Of a stretch of DNA of 64,000 nt, positions 23,516 to 35,539 are shown piece by piece. A model generated the notes under the pieces. That model was not told the DNA's origin. It made no database searches and saw only the letters and a list, made by a program, of their open reading frames with translations. The DNA is from Cyathus striatus (Eukaryota; Basidiomycota; Agaricomycetes; Agaricales; Nidulariaceae), in assembly GCA_025738555.1 (NCBI GenBank), contig JAOVFP010000002.1, positions 992,001 through 1,056,000 on the forward strand, read 5' to 3'. Made by a program: the position numbers and the translations under genes. Within the stretch, counting starts at the first letter, position 1. Each line of letters starts with the position of its first letter.

Positions 23516-24085
23516 CTGTTGGGTTGAAGGATCACGTGATCGCGGGAAAAATCACGTGTGTAACGAAAAGTGCAACCCATTTTAACCGAGGAGAAACCTT
23601 GCTTTTGCAAGCAAGGTAATTAGCGAGGCGAGTTGGAGGCGAGTTATTTTTATCAGTGCTGATTCGGAATCGGTAACGAGCCCCAGCTCCTAACCTATAT
23701 ACCTGTACACCTTGCGTACGCATTAAAGCCTGTGCACACGAGTCTTTTTATTCCAGGATTCGCGTGTCGAAGTTATTTATCATCTCACTGCCAACTTACT
23801 GCACAGTGTAGACTTGGATTGAGACAGCCTTCAGGGCACGTGCCAAACCCCGCAGACTGAACAATATACAAAATCCAGCTCTCGCTGAAATGCTAATCAC
23901 AGCCTCAGGTAGGCCATTGTCTAGTATCGTGAGAGGTAGTTCAGTTCCTCGTTGAAACTTGAGCACGAATGCCTGGCAGGACTTTGAATGGTTATGATAA
24001 ATGCCGTTAAATCATTATTTTTTAACAAGATGTCTGATAACAGTCCATAGAAAGAGATAGGTGAACACTACGCATAGGCATAGCG
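23516..24085 (+). repeat. Decayed LTR-retrotransposon fragment, copy 2
   Basis: TGTTGGGTTGAAGGATCACG at 23517 looks like an LTR start (TGTTGGR..TCACGTGAT is common in fungal Ty1/copia LTRs). TATA-like CCTATATACC lies at about 23693. The segment 23720-24085 aligns directly with 2890-3260. No gag or pol reading frame survives, and neither edge has a duplication I can define. Confidence 0.5.
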
Positions 24086-24527
24086 TGCTTTGAGTCTGAA
24101 CCAGCGAGTCATTTCTATCTGTGTTGACTCGAAATCAGTAAAATGAGTCTCTGTTTTTATCGTAAGTTTGAACTCAATTCCAATCGTGAAAACTACTAAT
24201 CTCGTTGTCGAGACAGGCAAATTTTCTGTCTTTCGTTGTTGAATAAAGGCTTCTCAGTATGAGCTTTCTCGTCGCGTAAGGAAGCTTACAGTTCACGCGC
24301 ACGTTCGTCGTGCTGCACATAAGTAATAAAGGTGCGTTATAGCGGTCTCGAGTTGTTGTAGACTCATGCGAATGAGGTCTGTATCAGTGTTCTAGAACAT
24401 TTGCATTGTCTTGACTCCCGGCATTTTATTGTCTCCCGTGGGAACAGTTTTTTTTTACTATATAGAGATCCTGCGGGCTAATGCAATTTTAAGCCCTTAG
24501 CCCTCTCTGCACCAACGTATCAAGACT

Positions 24528-26285
24528 ATGGACTCCTTCCCGCTTGAGAACCTTCCGATAGAAATTGTCACACACATATTCGATCAAGCGTGTCAGAATT
24601 ATAGAGATACAGTTCTCGCATCGGTGGAATCTGAGCTGGAAGTCCCCTGTCCGTACGAGAAGAGGCATTATCGGAAGAAGCCTCTAGTAACGCCTGTATC
24701 CCTCAGCCAAGTGTGTCGAACTTGGAAAGAGGTGGTCTTTTCAGCGCCAAAATTATGGGACACCATCCATCTAGTGGTGGATACTCGAAAGTATGGGGAC
24801 GACAAGAAAATGTATATGAAGTGTTCTATGCTATTGAAAAAATGGCTGCAACGAACGGGAGCAGTACCATTGACTATGGTAATTGGCAAATATGCGGTGG
24901 CTTGTAAAGAATACGGCGACGGATCTATCTTGGAACAGACTATAGAGCGCATCGGACAATGCAAATTTCTCAGTATGCACTGTCCCAAGGAAGGGTTTGA
25001 AAGGCTACAAGCGGCATTGAAGAACCCACTTCCTCTTTTGAACACATTTCTTCTGAAACAATGTGGCAGATACACTTCAGGTTTCAATCCTACTAGTATG
25101 AATATCACAGCCCCAAACCTCTCAAGGATATTGATGCACAGCTCACCCCCACTTCAAGTTCCATTAGCTGGGATAACCGTGTTTTATTGCCAAAGTCTTG
25201 AACTCGGTGTTATAGTGTACTGTCTAAGAAGTATGGATCAGCTCATTGACTGTACTATTGAATTTCCGAGGTTGGAATTATCTCTTCCTCCTCATTGTCC
25301 ACTCCAGCTTGAAGTTCTTGAAAAATTCAGTCTCGAATGCTGGAGAAATAATATGATATTTGAATGGGTTATGAAAAATATATCATTGCCAGCAGTGGAA
25401 AAATTCTACATACAAGGACGTTATCAGCATTCAAGCACAGGATTTGGCGTAAAAGATGTTATATCCTTAATTCAACGTTCCAAGCTTCCTCCCATAAAAG
25501 AATTAAAAATTGAAGTAGGAGAGTTTGCCGTGAATACAGAATTGTTGGACTTGCTATCCATTACTCCAAATCTAACAAAACTCGATCTCTCTTTTGATAA
25601 TTTTATCCCATCTGAAGATGATATTGAGCGTATCATTACACTCAGCCACTTAACCACTTTATGCATCGATTATTTCAGATCACAGAAAGGGAAGCTAAAT
25701 GTCAAATGCTTACGACTTCCAGTATTGAAGAATCTATCGGTATTAATCGAGGAAGACCCTGCGCTTAGTTTATATGTTGACTCTCTCTCATCCATGATCC
25801 TACATGCAAATACTCTGCGTACATTAACTCTTACAGCTATTAACGACGATCTCTCAGAGGTGGAGCTGCTGAGACTTCTCAAAAGTGCACAATCTATAGA
25901 ACACTTGAATATTTTAACCGCTCTAAATTATGAAGTAATGGACCCCGATTTACTACTTACTGCTGGCCTTTTCGAACTACTGCTCCCATCTTCCTCAAAT
26001 CCTATTAAGGATGGAGATAGTACTGCCGAAGTTTATCTTCCAAGGCTTACCGAAATTTCGTTGGAAGGTCTACTGGTCGATTGTGGTAGAGTTATGATTG
26101 ATGCATTGGAATATCGCTGGAAAGGTGATCAGGCGCGTGGGGTGCAGAAATTGACCTCAGCTCGAATATTTGCAACTGGATATACAGCGCTACTGGAAGA
26201 CAATGATATTTCTCAACGAGTCCATAGCCTTCGGCAGCAAGGAATGGATTTTGAATTCGGAGAATACTGGATAAAGTCGCGTTAA
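24528..26285 (+). CDS. F-box protein with LRR-like C-terminal region
   Basis: Intact single-exon gene of 585 codons. The N-terminal F-box is LPIEIVTHIFDQACQNY followed after an insertion by PVSLSQVCRTWKEVVFSAPK and LWDTIHL, the usual agaricomycete form. The remainder has LRR-like beta/alpha periodicity (LLDLLSITPNLTKLDLSFDN, ITLSHLTTLCIDYF, LRTLTLTAINDDLSEVELLR), so it should recruit a substrate to an SCF ubiquitin ligase in cytoplasm or nucleus. A TATA-like CTATATAGAG lies about 70 bp upstream and the first ATG is used. Such genes are greatly expanded in mushrooms, so the substrate cannot be guessed. CpG content is normal, unlike the neighbouring elements. Confidence 0.85.
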   Translation: MDSFPLENLPIEIVTHIFDQACQNYRDTVLASVESELEVPCPYEKRHYRKKPLVTPVSLSQVCRTWKEVVFSAPKLWDTIHLVVDTRKYGDDKKMYMKCSMLLKKWLQRTGAVPLTMVIGKYAVACKEYGDGSILEQTIERIGQCKFLSMHCPKEGFERLQAALKNPLPLLNTFLLKQCGRYTSGFNPTSMNITAPNLSRILMHSSPPLQVPLAGITVFYCQSLELGVIVYCLRSMDQLIDCTIEFPRLELSLPPHCPLQLEVLEKFSLECWRNNMIFEWVMKNISLPAVEKFYIQGRYQHSSTGFGVKDVISLIQRSKLPPIKELKIEVGEFAVNTELLDLLSITPNLTKLDLSFDNFIPSEDDIERIITLSHLTTLCIDYFRSQKGKLNVKCLRLPVLKNLSVLIEEDPALSLYVDSLSSMILHANTLRTLTLTAINDDLSEVELLRLLKSAQSIEHLNILTALNYEVMDPDLLLTAGLFELLLPSSSNPIKDGDSTAEVYLPRLTEISLEGLLVDCGRVMIDALEYRWKGDQARGVQKLTSARIFATGYTALLEDNDISQRVHSLRQQGMDFEFGEYWIKSR

Positions 26286-27960
26286 ACGATTTAGTGATTG
26301 CTTCCACAGATATGAATCACTTCTTATTATTGTAGTTGGCGTACTAAATCTAAGAGTACTAGTAGTTAGCTAAATGTATTGATTAAGAGGACATGTAGAA
26401 ACTCTTATCTAGTTTGCTTAAGTCTTCGGTAGTGAAATCCACTCGCAAACAACATTAACTTTCATTCTCCTCGCAGTGAGGTGTCCTCCACTTGCCAGAC
26501 CTCAGCTTGATTAATCTGACTTTAATCAAGAACCGCAACAGTTCATTGAGCGAGTGAGTTCAGAATCATAACAATAGCTATTATCTGTCTGAATGTCCAG
26601 GTCTGTTCGTCGTCCGATGGGTCGATTAGATCACTGTCACGGATCACGTAAATTTTAAGCACACTAGGTCGTATATCGCTGCCTGCTATACTATTAGTCA
26701 TGTTTATGAGAAAGGGGGGTGAGATGAGCAAAGGTTAAGTCCAATTACTATCCCGCTGTACCTCTTTCTCGACTCCCATCGAGGCAATGATTTCACTGAG
26801 TACAAAGTTGCACTCTGTGTGCCTGCCACTGTTTTCTAAGAAGAGAAATACACGGTCAGTCGAGATCCAGAGTTAAGCATTAGAACGCCAGCCGATCTAT
26901 AATCTGTGTAAACTGTCCATCTCACGACTACTACGTCACAACGTAGCTGAACATAGAGCAACACGACGTTGGGTACAAACGGTCAACCGAGATAGATTAT
27001 TTTAAGGTTATTAATGATTTTCATGTGCACGTACGCTAAGGACACGGATGGGTGGCACTGCATGTACCCGGCGACATGCACAGATGTTCTTATGTCCTTA
27101 GCTAGCTGGAGGTGTACATTGCCGATATAGACTTGCATATGAAGCTGAGTTGCGGCCTTCACCAGAGCGGCATAGAAAGGCACCATGAGGTATAGCGGCC
27201 ATGAATTACAGCAAACCAATAAGATGTATCGTAGGTGACACTCTATGGGCTATGAATGGTCGACCAATTCCATCCCCAGGTATCGTACGACTACGAGAGG
27301 TCGTATACCAGACCACCGAGCCAATGATATCTAGAGACTATACAGAGTCACAATCCCGTTAGCTTCTAGCAGCATAGGGTAACAACATCCCTCATACCTT
27401 CTTTTGCCATGCCTGCTCCTAACATTTCCCGACAAGCGCCTGGAGCTCTGCATCCCAAAAGCTAAGCTATCCGACAGTAACACGCCCAGAAACATCATAA
27501 TGGGGTCAGTGCCGCTCGAAAGCAAGAGCATGATACGACATGTCCCTGTTCCCTCGCCCCCTCACTCGTTGGGATCGCAATGTACCAGCCACGACGCGTA
27601 TTCTAAACACCGCACTGAGGTGGAAAGAATAGAAGGTTGGCCTGAGCGGGATCTAGTTGGTCTAAACGATCTGGGGCGATTCGTTGTCAGCGCCAGCGGA
27701 ACACTGAGAACTCGGACTTCGAAGCGTCGAGGATCTCTGAACGAGCGTGCGCAGTCCTGACGGGACCAATCGCACGAGGTTACTTCTGAGCGGAAACTTG
27801 GCGGCGGGAACCATGCAATGTTTGTGCAACGTCACACTTACAGTGACATGATGACGTGCACCAGTTGCGTGGGATACCAACAGATATTCACGTTAGTGCT
27901 GCCTGAATTAGATCTCACAGTCTAGTTAGCATATGTGAATAAGGGTAGGCCCATTCTCGG
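26286..27960. other. Intergenic, no supported gene
   Basis: Several frames of 60-118 codons (for example 27404-27760 plus) lack domains and splice support. CpG content is ordinary, so this is probably unique DNA or a regulatory spacer rather than an old repeat. Confidence 0.4.
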
Positions 27961-29161
27961 CCTAATTCGCACAGTGAATCAGTGCTAATTAGCAAGGGGC
28001 CGGGGGGCTTGCCCCCCGGGAAAAAAATTGCTAATTTGCAATGTGAATTAGCAAATCTGTTGCTATTTCGCATGCTAATCAACATATGTACTCAATCCTT
28101 GTTCCCTCTGCACTCACTCCTCACTCCCCCCAGCCTTTCTCCTACTGCCCAATTTCTTCCTAGCTTCCAGTCTATACCCCACCATATATGACATTAATTA
28201 GTCATTCCCTGTTCACTGCTGCTTCATCACCTTCTTCATTAGCCCATTTAGTGTCAATACTGAAGCTCAAAAGTCTAACAACACTGCAGTCTCCATCAAA
28301 CACTGGGAGAGATAGAGGAAGTGTCTTAGGGTATGCTCAAAGTGTGGTTATGGTATGCTGAATCTGATTCATTTTAATGAATACTGTATCAATTCAAATG
28401 ATTCAGCACCCCTCAAAGTGCATGACAGGCCCAACCAAGTCGACATCTCATCAACCTGGGGCATACAGTGTGACACACAGAAATTTTCGGCATATATGTC
28501 AATGTGTGTTACATCTCATAGAATTTTAGTAAGAAATGTTAATTATTCAATAGCTTAGCTTTAAATGCATCTAAACATGCTCAGAATCGAAAATGTAGAG
28601 GAAAAATCTGTGAAATTGCTGGATTGATCTCAGGTTGGAAATTTTTTTAAATTCCTGGCTGCTAAACCTTTCGTCAGTTGCCTTCATGACACATGACAAG
28701 CACCAAATTTCAGCATATCAAGGGGTTGGTGACATATGACTGCCAAACTATTTGAATTAATACAGTATAGCAAGAATATAGAGCTTTAATTTCAACAGCA
28801 GATGTCTGAACAGCAAGCACAGGTGAACAAGAAGTGCTCTAGAGTCCAAAGGAGTCCAACTATCTGATAATTGGCAGATAAATATCTTATATTGAGCTGA
28901 TTATCACGCAATATGCATGCAACAACCAACAAATGGTGATGCTACAGGCTTGCTTACTACTCACTAATGACTATGTACTGTACTGGAGCTCGCTCATTGG
29001 TCAACAACATTGCTTAGATACTGTTGTAATAGTAGTCAGCTATCATTAGTTTTAGAAATAATTTAATATCTGTGTTAGCTAATTAGCACTATTTCACATA
29101 TCATTTCTAGCCTGCTCAGGGCACCTGCTAATTAGCTGGCTAATTAACCATGTGAAATAGG
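27961..29161. mobile_element. Possible 1.2 kb TIR element
   Basis: CCTAATTCGCACAGTGAATC.. with GTGCTAATTAGCAAGGGGCC at the left matches, inverted, CCTATTTCACATGGTTAATT.. with CAGCTAATTAGCAGGTGCCC at the right. Just inside the left arm is a perfect GC hairpin (GGGGGGCTTGCCCCCC). I see no target duplication and no coding, so the call is tentative. Confidence 0.4.
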
Positions 29162-29560
29162 TTGTGTGTAGTTCACAAAACCTAATTCTGGCAGCACTAA
29201 TTCACGTCATATATATCTGTATGTTACTATGTACGTGTCTATTGATAGTATTTGGCAGCAGCGTCTATGAGAATCAGCATACAAATACTAATAAGTACGG
29301 TTGGCGTTTGAGATGTGAGCAGCATAGAACATTTCAAGGGGCACAGGGAAGATGACAGTCATTGTGTGCATCAGATGAATCAAGAACCAGAGGAACACGA
29401 GCTGGTGCCCGAAATGTTTTCTGACTGGGGACCGTAACTTTTATCGCGAGAGCTTACTTTTCCACGGACGGGCCACAACAGTTGAGCTTGCCAACTTGAA
29501 CTTCACCTTTTCTTCAACCTCGACAACGAAGTCTACTGTAAGTCTAGATGCTACCCATAT

Positions 29561-31328
29561 TTTTTTTTTTTTTTTTAATCCATAGTTTATTGTCGGTTGT
29601 GGCAAGCCATATGTCTCGACAGTGCAGGGACCACCCGGGAGCAGCTACTACATATAGAATGTATCGTAAATGTATAGTACTTGTATCATATTAGGGGGAG
29701 AGAACCAATGGCGAGTGAATGAGTGAGGGCTCGGGGATACTACCCCCGCAGAGGGAGCACCAGGAGGAAAAAGTGTGAGGGACCCTGCGATGCAGGTGTG
29801 AACCCTGGTGGTGCAGGCGAGGCCTGGGCCAGTGGCTTGAGCTATGGCAGGGACTGGGTGGACATGGCGTCCTATTTCCAACTTCTTCAATTATCTTCCG
29901 GGGGACTCCAGGAGGGGATAATGCCGAAAACTTGATGGAAGTGTCCAGAGGCATTGACAAATTTTATGAGCGCAGGGATATGGTCCATGGCAGATAGGAT
30001 TCTGTTGAGAGACATCCTCTGCCCACGTGGGGCACATGTAGTGGTAAGGGAGCAACGTGTGTTTCGATATGCAGGGCAGTGAAGGAGGAAATGGTCCACT
30101 GTCTCCGGTGCCCGCAACCGACACTTCTTGCAAAGTGGAGAGTCCGACTTTCCGATGCGGTGGAGGTGCTTGTTCAGGGCAATGTGCCCTACCACTAACT
30201 GAGTAAGGAGGCTAGTAAGCTTATGTGGAACTGCGAGGAGAAGAGAAGAGAAATAATTAGCAGGCTTTGAAGGAATGTTGCAGCTGATCCTTGCATGGCT
30301 GGGCGAAGCTTTCCACACAGTTTGGGCAGCTTCTCGAAGGCGTCATTGATGTGCTGCATGGAGAGCAGACTTGGTAGCAGGAAGGCGTCCTTGAAGGAAG
30401 TGAAAATTTGCAGTGCGGGGCTCGGAGCCATGTTCAGCAGCTGCCTTCGCCTCCTTATCTGCAGCTTCATTCCCCTCAACATCACAATGTCCCGGGACCC
30501 AACATAGGGTAACCTGGACATCCTGAAGTGATTTCGTCAATAATGACTTCACAAATTCATCCGTGATGTACTGGCCTGAATGGGAGTAGCGCCCAGCAGC
30601 CGCCTGGAGGGAAGATTGACTGTCAGCAGCAAATGTGATGCTAGAGAAACGTTGTTGTAGGGAGAGAAGGCGAGCCCCCAGTATGAGACCCATGCTCTCC
30701 GCATTGTAGACTGCATATTTGGAATTCCGACCCAATTGATATTGGAGGCTATCCACTTGGCGGCCTCTGCGGTACAGAACTCCTGATGCCCCAATCTTAT
30801 TTTTATAGCCAGATCCATCAGTGTAAATAGCAATATCTGATGGATCAGCTGTATCCTGTGCTATGGCAGATGCCCTGTCCTTTGCAATCTGAACCATAAA
30901 CGGAGGAGACCATGAAGGGGGGGAGTGCACCACTGCAATAGTCTCAATGTCCTTAGGACGGAGAGGAAAAGCCTCAAATAGGAGGTGGAGAGGCAAGTTG
31001 TGAAACCGTAAATGGCAACAACCAGCTGCTTGGTGTACAAATTGACTCAGTGGGTGCGTCAGAGGAAGTGTGCAGTAGCGTAAAAGGGCCTGCTGTTGCA
31101 GCCTTGCCACCAGAAGGTGGAAGGGAAGTAGACCTGCTAGTTGGTCCAAAGTATCTGCAGGGGAGGAACGAAGCCCCCCCGTAATTAGAAGTGCAGCCGT
31201 GTGCTGTATAGAGCGAAGTGACTTAAAGGTCGCAGGCACCTTTGTAGGGTGACGTGGGTCTGGTGGAGTAAGGAAAAGCTCAGCACCATACAGTATACAC
31301 GGCACTGCCTGTGAGAGATAGAGGCGAC
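29561..31328 (-). mobile_element. 5'-truncated LINE (non-LTR retrotransposon) with 14 bp target duplication
   Basis: Minus-strand element ending in a poly(A) tail (T run at 29561-29576 on the plus strand). GATGCTACCCATAT flanks both sides exactly (29547-29560 and 31329-31342). Length is 1,768 bp, representing only the 3' third of a LINE, as expected for target-primed reverse transcription that stopped early. CpG content is normal, so the insertion is probably young. Confidence 0.93.
29887..31328 (-). pseudogene. LINE ORF2 C-terminus: RT tail, RNase H, zinc knuckle
   Basis: Begins within the reverse transcriptase thumb (PCILYGAELFLTPPDPRHP). The RNase H domain keeps all four acidic residues: IYTDGSGYKNKIGA, YNAESMGLILGARL, FAADSQSSLQAA and WVPGHCDVEGNEAADKEAK. 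The C-terminus has the Cys/His knuckle CKKCRLRAPETVDHFLLHC common in fungal LINEs of Tad/I-like type. A single TGA near 30334 (..HAAHQ-stop-RLREAAQTVW..) splits one continuous frame. The product would degrade RNA in RNA-DNA hybrids during retrotransposition. Truncation removes the endonuclease and most of the RT, so it is dead on its own. Confidence 0.88.
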
Positions 31329-31634
31329 GATGCTACCCATATCTTATTCAGCCTGGTACTGAACATCGTATGATACTTGCCAGGTGGTAGAACACAAGCT
31401 CAGAGAAGGGAACTTCATGCGTACATGAGTCGTATTATGACGCGTAAAACACTACACGTGCCTTCCATCACCCAATCACCGCCCGGCGCCTGTTAGAGTC
31501 GACTCAGTCGTCCCCTTCGCGTTAAGTATTCCTTTAAATCGACTGATTTTGCGTTGGTTTGAACCGGTTATTCCTTCCACCTTCCTCCTATCCAATCTCA
31601 TCTCATTTAATACTAGAACTGTTCAGCGGCAACA

Positions 31635-34600
31635 ATGCCTCCTCGCAAACGTACTATTGGCAAACGTGGTGGCCTTGCTCCAAATGCCCTTCCTAGCACC
31701 GAAGCCCCCATCGACACTATTGGCGCGAAGAAGCCCAAACCCGGCTCCAAAGGTACTTATATCAAAGTCAAATCGAACTTCTTCAATGTCACCATCGAAG
31801 AGTTGAAATTTATTTACCACTATAATGGTAAGTGCTCTTTATTGTCCTTACCTCTCATTGCATTTCTAGCGAATCCTTTACTTATACCTTTCTTTCCGGA
31901 ATCATAGTTGGTAAGTTTAAGTGTCATATACTCCTCCTATGTACCTACCTTTCTTCCAGTGATCTCCAAAGAACGTTCTGAGAAGCCATTGCCTGCTCGA
32001 CTTAACATGGCTCTTATCACGAGACTGGAAGAGACTCAAACCGACGTTCATGCTGCCTACGATGGCCGTAAGAGCTTGTATACGACTAAGGAGCTAGACT
32101 TCGGTGGTGCTGAATCGAAGGAGGTATGGTTTTAACTTCTTTTTGTATAAATACCCACCTGAACTAGTGCATATTTTCTAGTTTGAAGTCGCGTTCCCAG
32201 AATCTAACCGGACCGCTAGCAAAGGGCCAACGAAATACAAAATTTTCCTTAAAAAAGTCGCGACAATCAACCCTGAGTACGAGAACTTTGTCTTTTTATT
32301 ATATTCTATGACTTAGTTGATATCTGTTTCTCAGAGCCCTCCGCAGATTCATTGTTGCCAAACAGTCTCATAACAGTGATGTAATTACCGCTATAAATGT
32401 ATGTCCATTCCATTTTTTTGATAGCAGTTTCCATTTCTTATCTCGATATATAGGCGCTGAACATCGTCATCCGAATGGGGCCACTGAAGAAGGAATACCC
32501 TTCTAACGGTCGATCCTTCTTCCCTAACGTTTTGAAGGAGATGAAGTATATCGGATCCGGCATTGAAATTTGGCAGGGATACTTCCAGTCGATTCGTCCC
32601 GCTGTTCAAAAAATGCTCATCAATATCGACGTTTCCACCGCTACTATGTATAAGGAGGGTTCACTTTATCAGCTCTATACGTCTTTCTTTGACGATAGAA
32701 AACCCAAATTCGATGAGGATGAACGCCAAGCATTTCAGAAATTCATCTCTCCGGGTATTCGAGTTCGTACCACATATAGCGGCAACAATGCACCCATCCG
32801 TGTGGTCAAGAAATTGACCACAAAAACCGCCGATAAGCTCACCGTGGCGGTCAAACATCCAGACGGAAGATCCAAAACTGTCACAGTGGCCGCCCACTTC
32901 AATTCTGCAATTGGCAAGTCATTAAGCTACCCGAAGATCTTTTGTGCGGAGGTTCGTTACCTTTATTTTCGCTAAACCATGTACTTGAAGAATCACAGAT
33001 CGGCTCGGACGCTATTCCCCTCGAACTATGTCATGTTATTCCAGGCCAAATCATGCGAAAGCAGATTCCCTCCGATAAAATTAAAGGCGCTCGAGACTTT
33101 TCTAACATAAGTCCCACCCAACGCCTTGAAAAAATCGCCAAAGGCCTCAAAGTACGTTTTTATAAAATTTGCTCATGATGATTTTTACCGAACATTGTAG
33201 GGTCTCGAGTACGGCCAATCACACTATATTCGGGAGTTTGGTATCCACGTCGACTCTGACTCGGACCCGCTTGAGATTCCAGCTCGAGTTCTTAAAGCTC
33301 CTACGTTACAGTATCGTGATGGCAGCGCAAAGACCGCAAAGTTAATAAAAATTGTACGTGATACACTATCCTCTAAGTAGATCTGATAAACTTTAATCTG
33401 GGTTTCGGTTAGGAGCCTACGAAACCGGATGGAACATGGAAGATGTATGTCAAATCGTTTCCATTAATCATTTTTACTCTTAAGCTTACTATACTGTTCA
33501 GAAAGAATAACGTAAAGCTATTCATTCCAGCCAAAATCGGATCATGGGTCGTTTTGAATTTTGAAAATAGAATGAATGAGCTTGAAACAGACAAGGTAAT
33601 AATGGAACTGGTAAAAAGCTGCAAAAAGCTTGGTAAGTGCGATGATATCTTGCTTTTGAGGTGATTCGTGACATCTCACTTTGATAGGAATCGAAATTCC
33701 AGATACACCTGCGTGTAAAATGCTCAAACTGAACCCACAAGGGAATGCTCTCACGGTGTTCGAACAGGTTCGAAAAAATTGTTCGAAGGAAAAACCTACC
33801 CTGGTTGTGGCGATTCTCCCTCAGAACGCAAATCAGTTTTATACCGATCTGAAATAGTAAGTGTATGGTATTTTATATCTATCGCTTGCCTTATGATCTC
33901 GTTTATAGCAATGGGGACGTAAATGTAAGAATAGTTTAGATCATTTTCGAAGCAACAGTTTACTCTCATTCTAGTTTGGTGTCGCCACTCAGTGTTTGAG
34001 AGCTGTTAAGCTCAAAGGTGCCGACGCATCAGTTTACATCAGCGTGTGTCTGAAATACTGCCATGCTTTTGTGACTGTTTCAACTTCTCATTTGTTTACA
34101 GGATCAATGTCAAGCTTGGTGGAATCAACGTGGTTCCTGTAGACGTTGCTGAATTCACTGAGGATAAAGTACCGACGATTGTAATGGGTACGATTTGCAT
34201 TCGTTTTGATGTTACGGTTGTCCTTATGATTCATACCAGGCGCCGATGTTATTCATCCTGGACCTGGATCTGAAGATCCATCGTTTGCTGCCTTAGTCGC
34301 CAGTGTCGACAGGAATCATGCGAGATACGTTGCGGGTTGGTTATAATTATACCAAAAATTTCGAGTATTTACTATATTTTGAAACCGTTTTAGACATTCG
34401 AGTTCAGGAATCCCGGGAAGAGATGATTGTAGACTTACAGGCCATGGTAAAGGTATGTGTTGACTCTTTTCACCGAGCTTTGTTTGAACATGTTCTGCCG
34501 TGTGGATAGACGGCGTTAGTTAAGTACCAAAAATATCGCCGGGTCCTACCTAAGCGCATTATATTCTATCGAGGTTTGTTTAGCGCCATCCGTTATGCAT

Positions 34601-35539
34601 AGTTAGTTATAAATTACCGTTGCCATTTCAGATGGTGTGTCGGAGGGACAGTTCAAGAAAGTTCTCGACGAAGAGCGTCCACGTATTGCGGGTATGTTTG
34701 CATTTGGTTACATTTCGTCATACCTTGATTGGCGGTGACTTAATTGTTACAGAGGCTTATAAATCGTTCGGTACTAACTTTAAGCCCACGATAACCATCA
34801 TTGTCGTCGTAAAACGCCACCACGTTCGGTGAGATACTAGTCATTTTGCCTTCTTGTTTAAGCTAAGTTTTTTTCGCGAGCTTCTTCCCTACTAAGAGTA
34901 AGGAGAAAACAGAAAATTGTTCTGCGGGAACTGTCGTCGATACCGTCGTTTCTCATCCTACGGACTTTGACTTTTACCTGCAGAGCCATGGCGGTAGTTT
35001 GGGGACCAGCCGCCCTTCCCACTATTCGGTAAGTGTGAAATGATAACTACTTACGGGGCGTATGTGGCCAATTATGGAATAGGTTCTTCGTGACGAAAAT
35101 AACTTCACGTGAGCTATTTTCTTTTTGCGCCTTTTTTGTTTGTTTGGATTTACTCATACATTTGGTTAGTGCAGATGAACTTCAGAATATATCGTATGTT
35201 CTGTGCCATGTATACGCACGTTCTACGCGATCTGTCTCGATTCCTGCTCCTGTATATTGTAAGTCCGTCCTATGACCGTCGAGTTCATTCAGATACCTAA
35301 ATACTTACACTGTACAGACGCCGACATTGTCTGCTCGCGTGCCAAGAATCACTACGACCCAGTGAAGAAAGACGGTGTTAAGCTTGTTAAGCTAGGTGAC
35401 TCTAATACTCTCGAAGAGTTCCGTAATAGCTTCAAGCCTATTCACAATGACCTGACTGATGTGATGTATTTCTCTGTGCGTGGTTTATTTCTAAATTTTA
35501 CGGAACGATACGCTACTTACTCTTGTCGATATTAAGTAA
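31635..35539 (+). CDS. Argonaute (PAZ-PIWI) RNA-silencing protein
   Basis: Complete gene with about 18 short introns. Start [13 protein letters not shown] at 31635 with a CAACA context. N domain: [23 protein letters not shown] region (about 32600-33150): [15 protein letters not shown] stretch, [32 protein letters not shown]. Mid domain (33700-33860). PIWI (33900-35500): [89 protein letters not shown] and [17 protein letters not shown]. The catalytic set reads D-E-D with D in place of the fourth His, i.e. DEDD. Joining the last intron gives MYFS-stop at 35537. It binds small RNAs and should guide cleavage or silencing in the cytoplasm or nucleus. Confidence 0.92.
31908..31910 (+). other. Predicted 3 nt micro-exon of the Argonaute gene
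   Basis: Between exon 1 (ends 31827) and the exon starting at 31960 lies 132 nt, longer than most introns here. Within it, TCATAG-TTG-GTAAGT provides an acceptor, three bases and a donor. Using them gives introns of 80 and 49 nt and the reading [13 protein letters not shown]. Argonautes usually read YDV.I here, so both forms are possible. Confidence 0.5.
33917..33932 (+). other. 16 nt micro-exon of the Argonaute gene (approximate position)
   Basis: TTTATAG-CAATGGGGACGTAAAT-GTAAGA is bounded by an acceptor and a donor. It is needed to read [20 protein letters not shown] across the PIWI entry, where Argonautes have a conserved G-V-x-T-Q-C motif. The exon starts just after the AG near 33909. 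Confidence 0.7.

Noticed and set aside
27331..27880. Coding gene on plus or minus strand near 27.5 kb
   Set aside because: Overlapping frames on both strands, no domain, no intron evidence.
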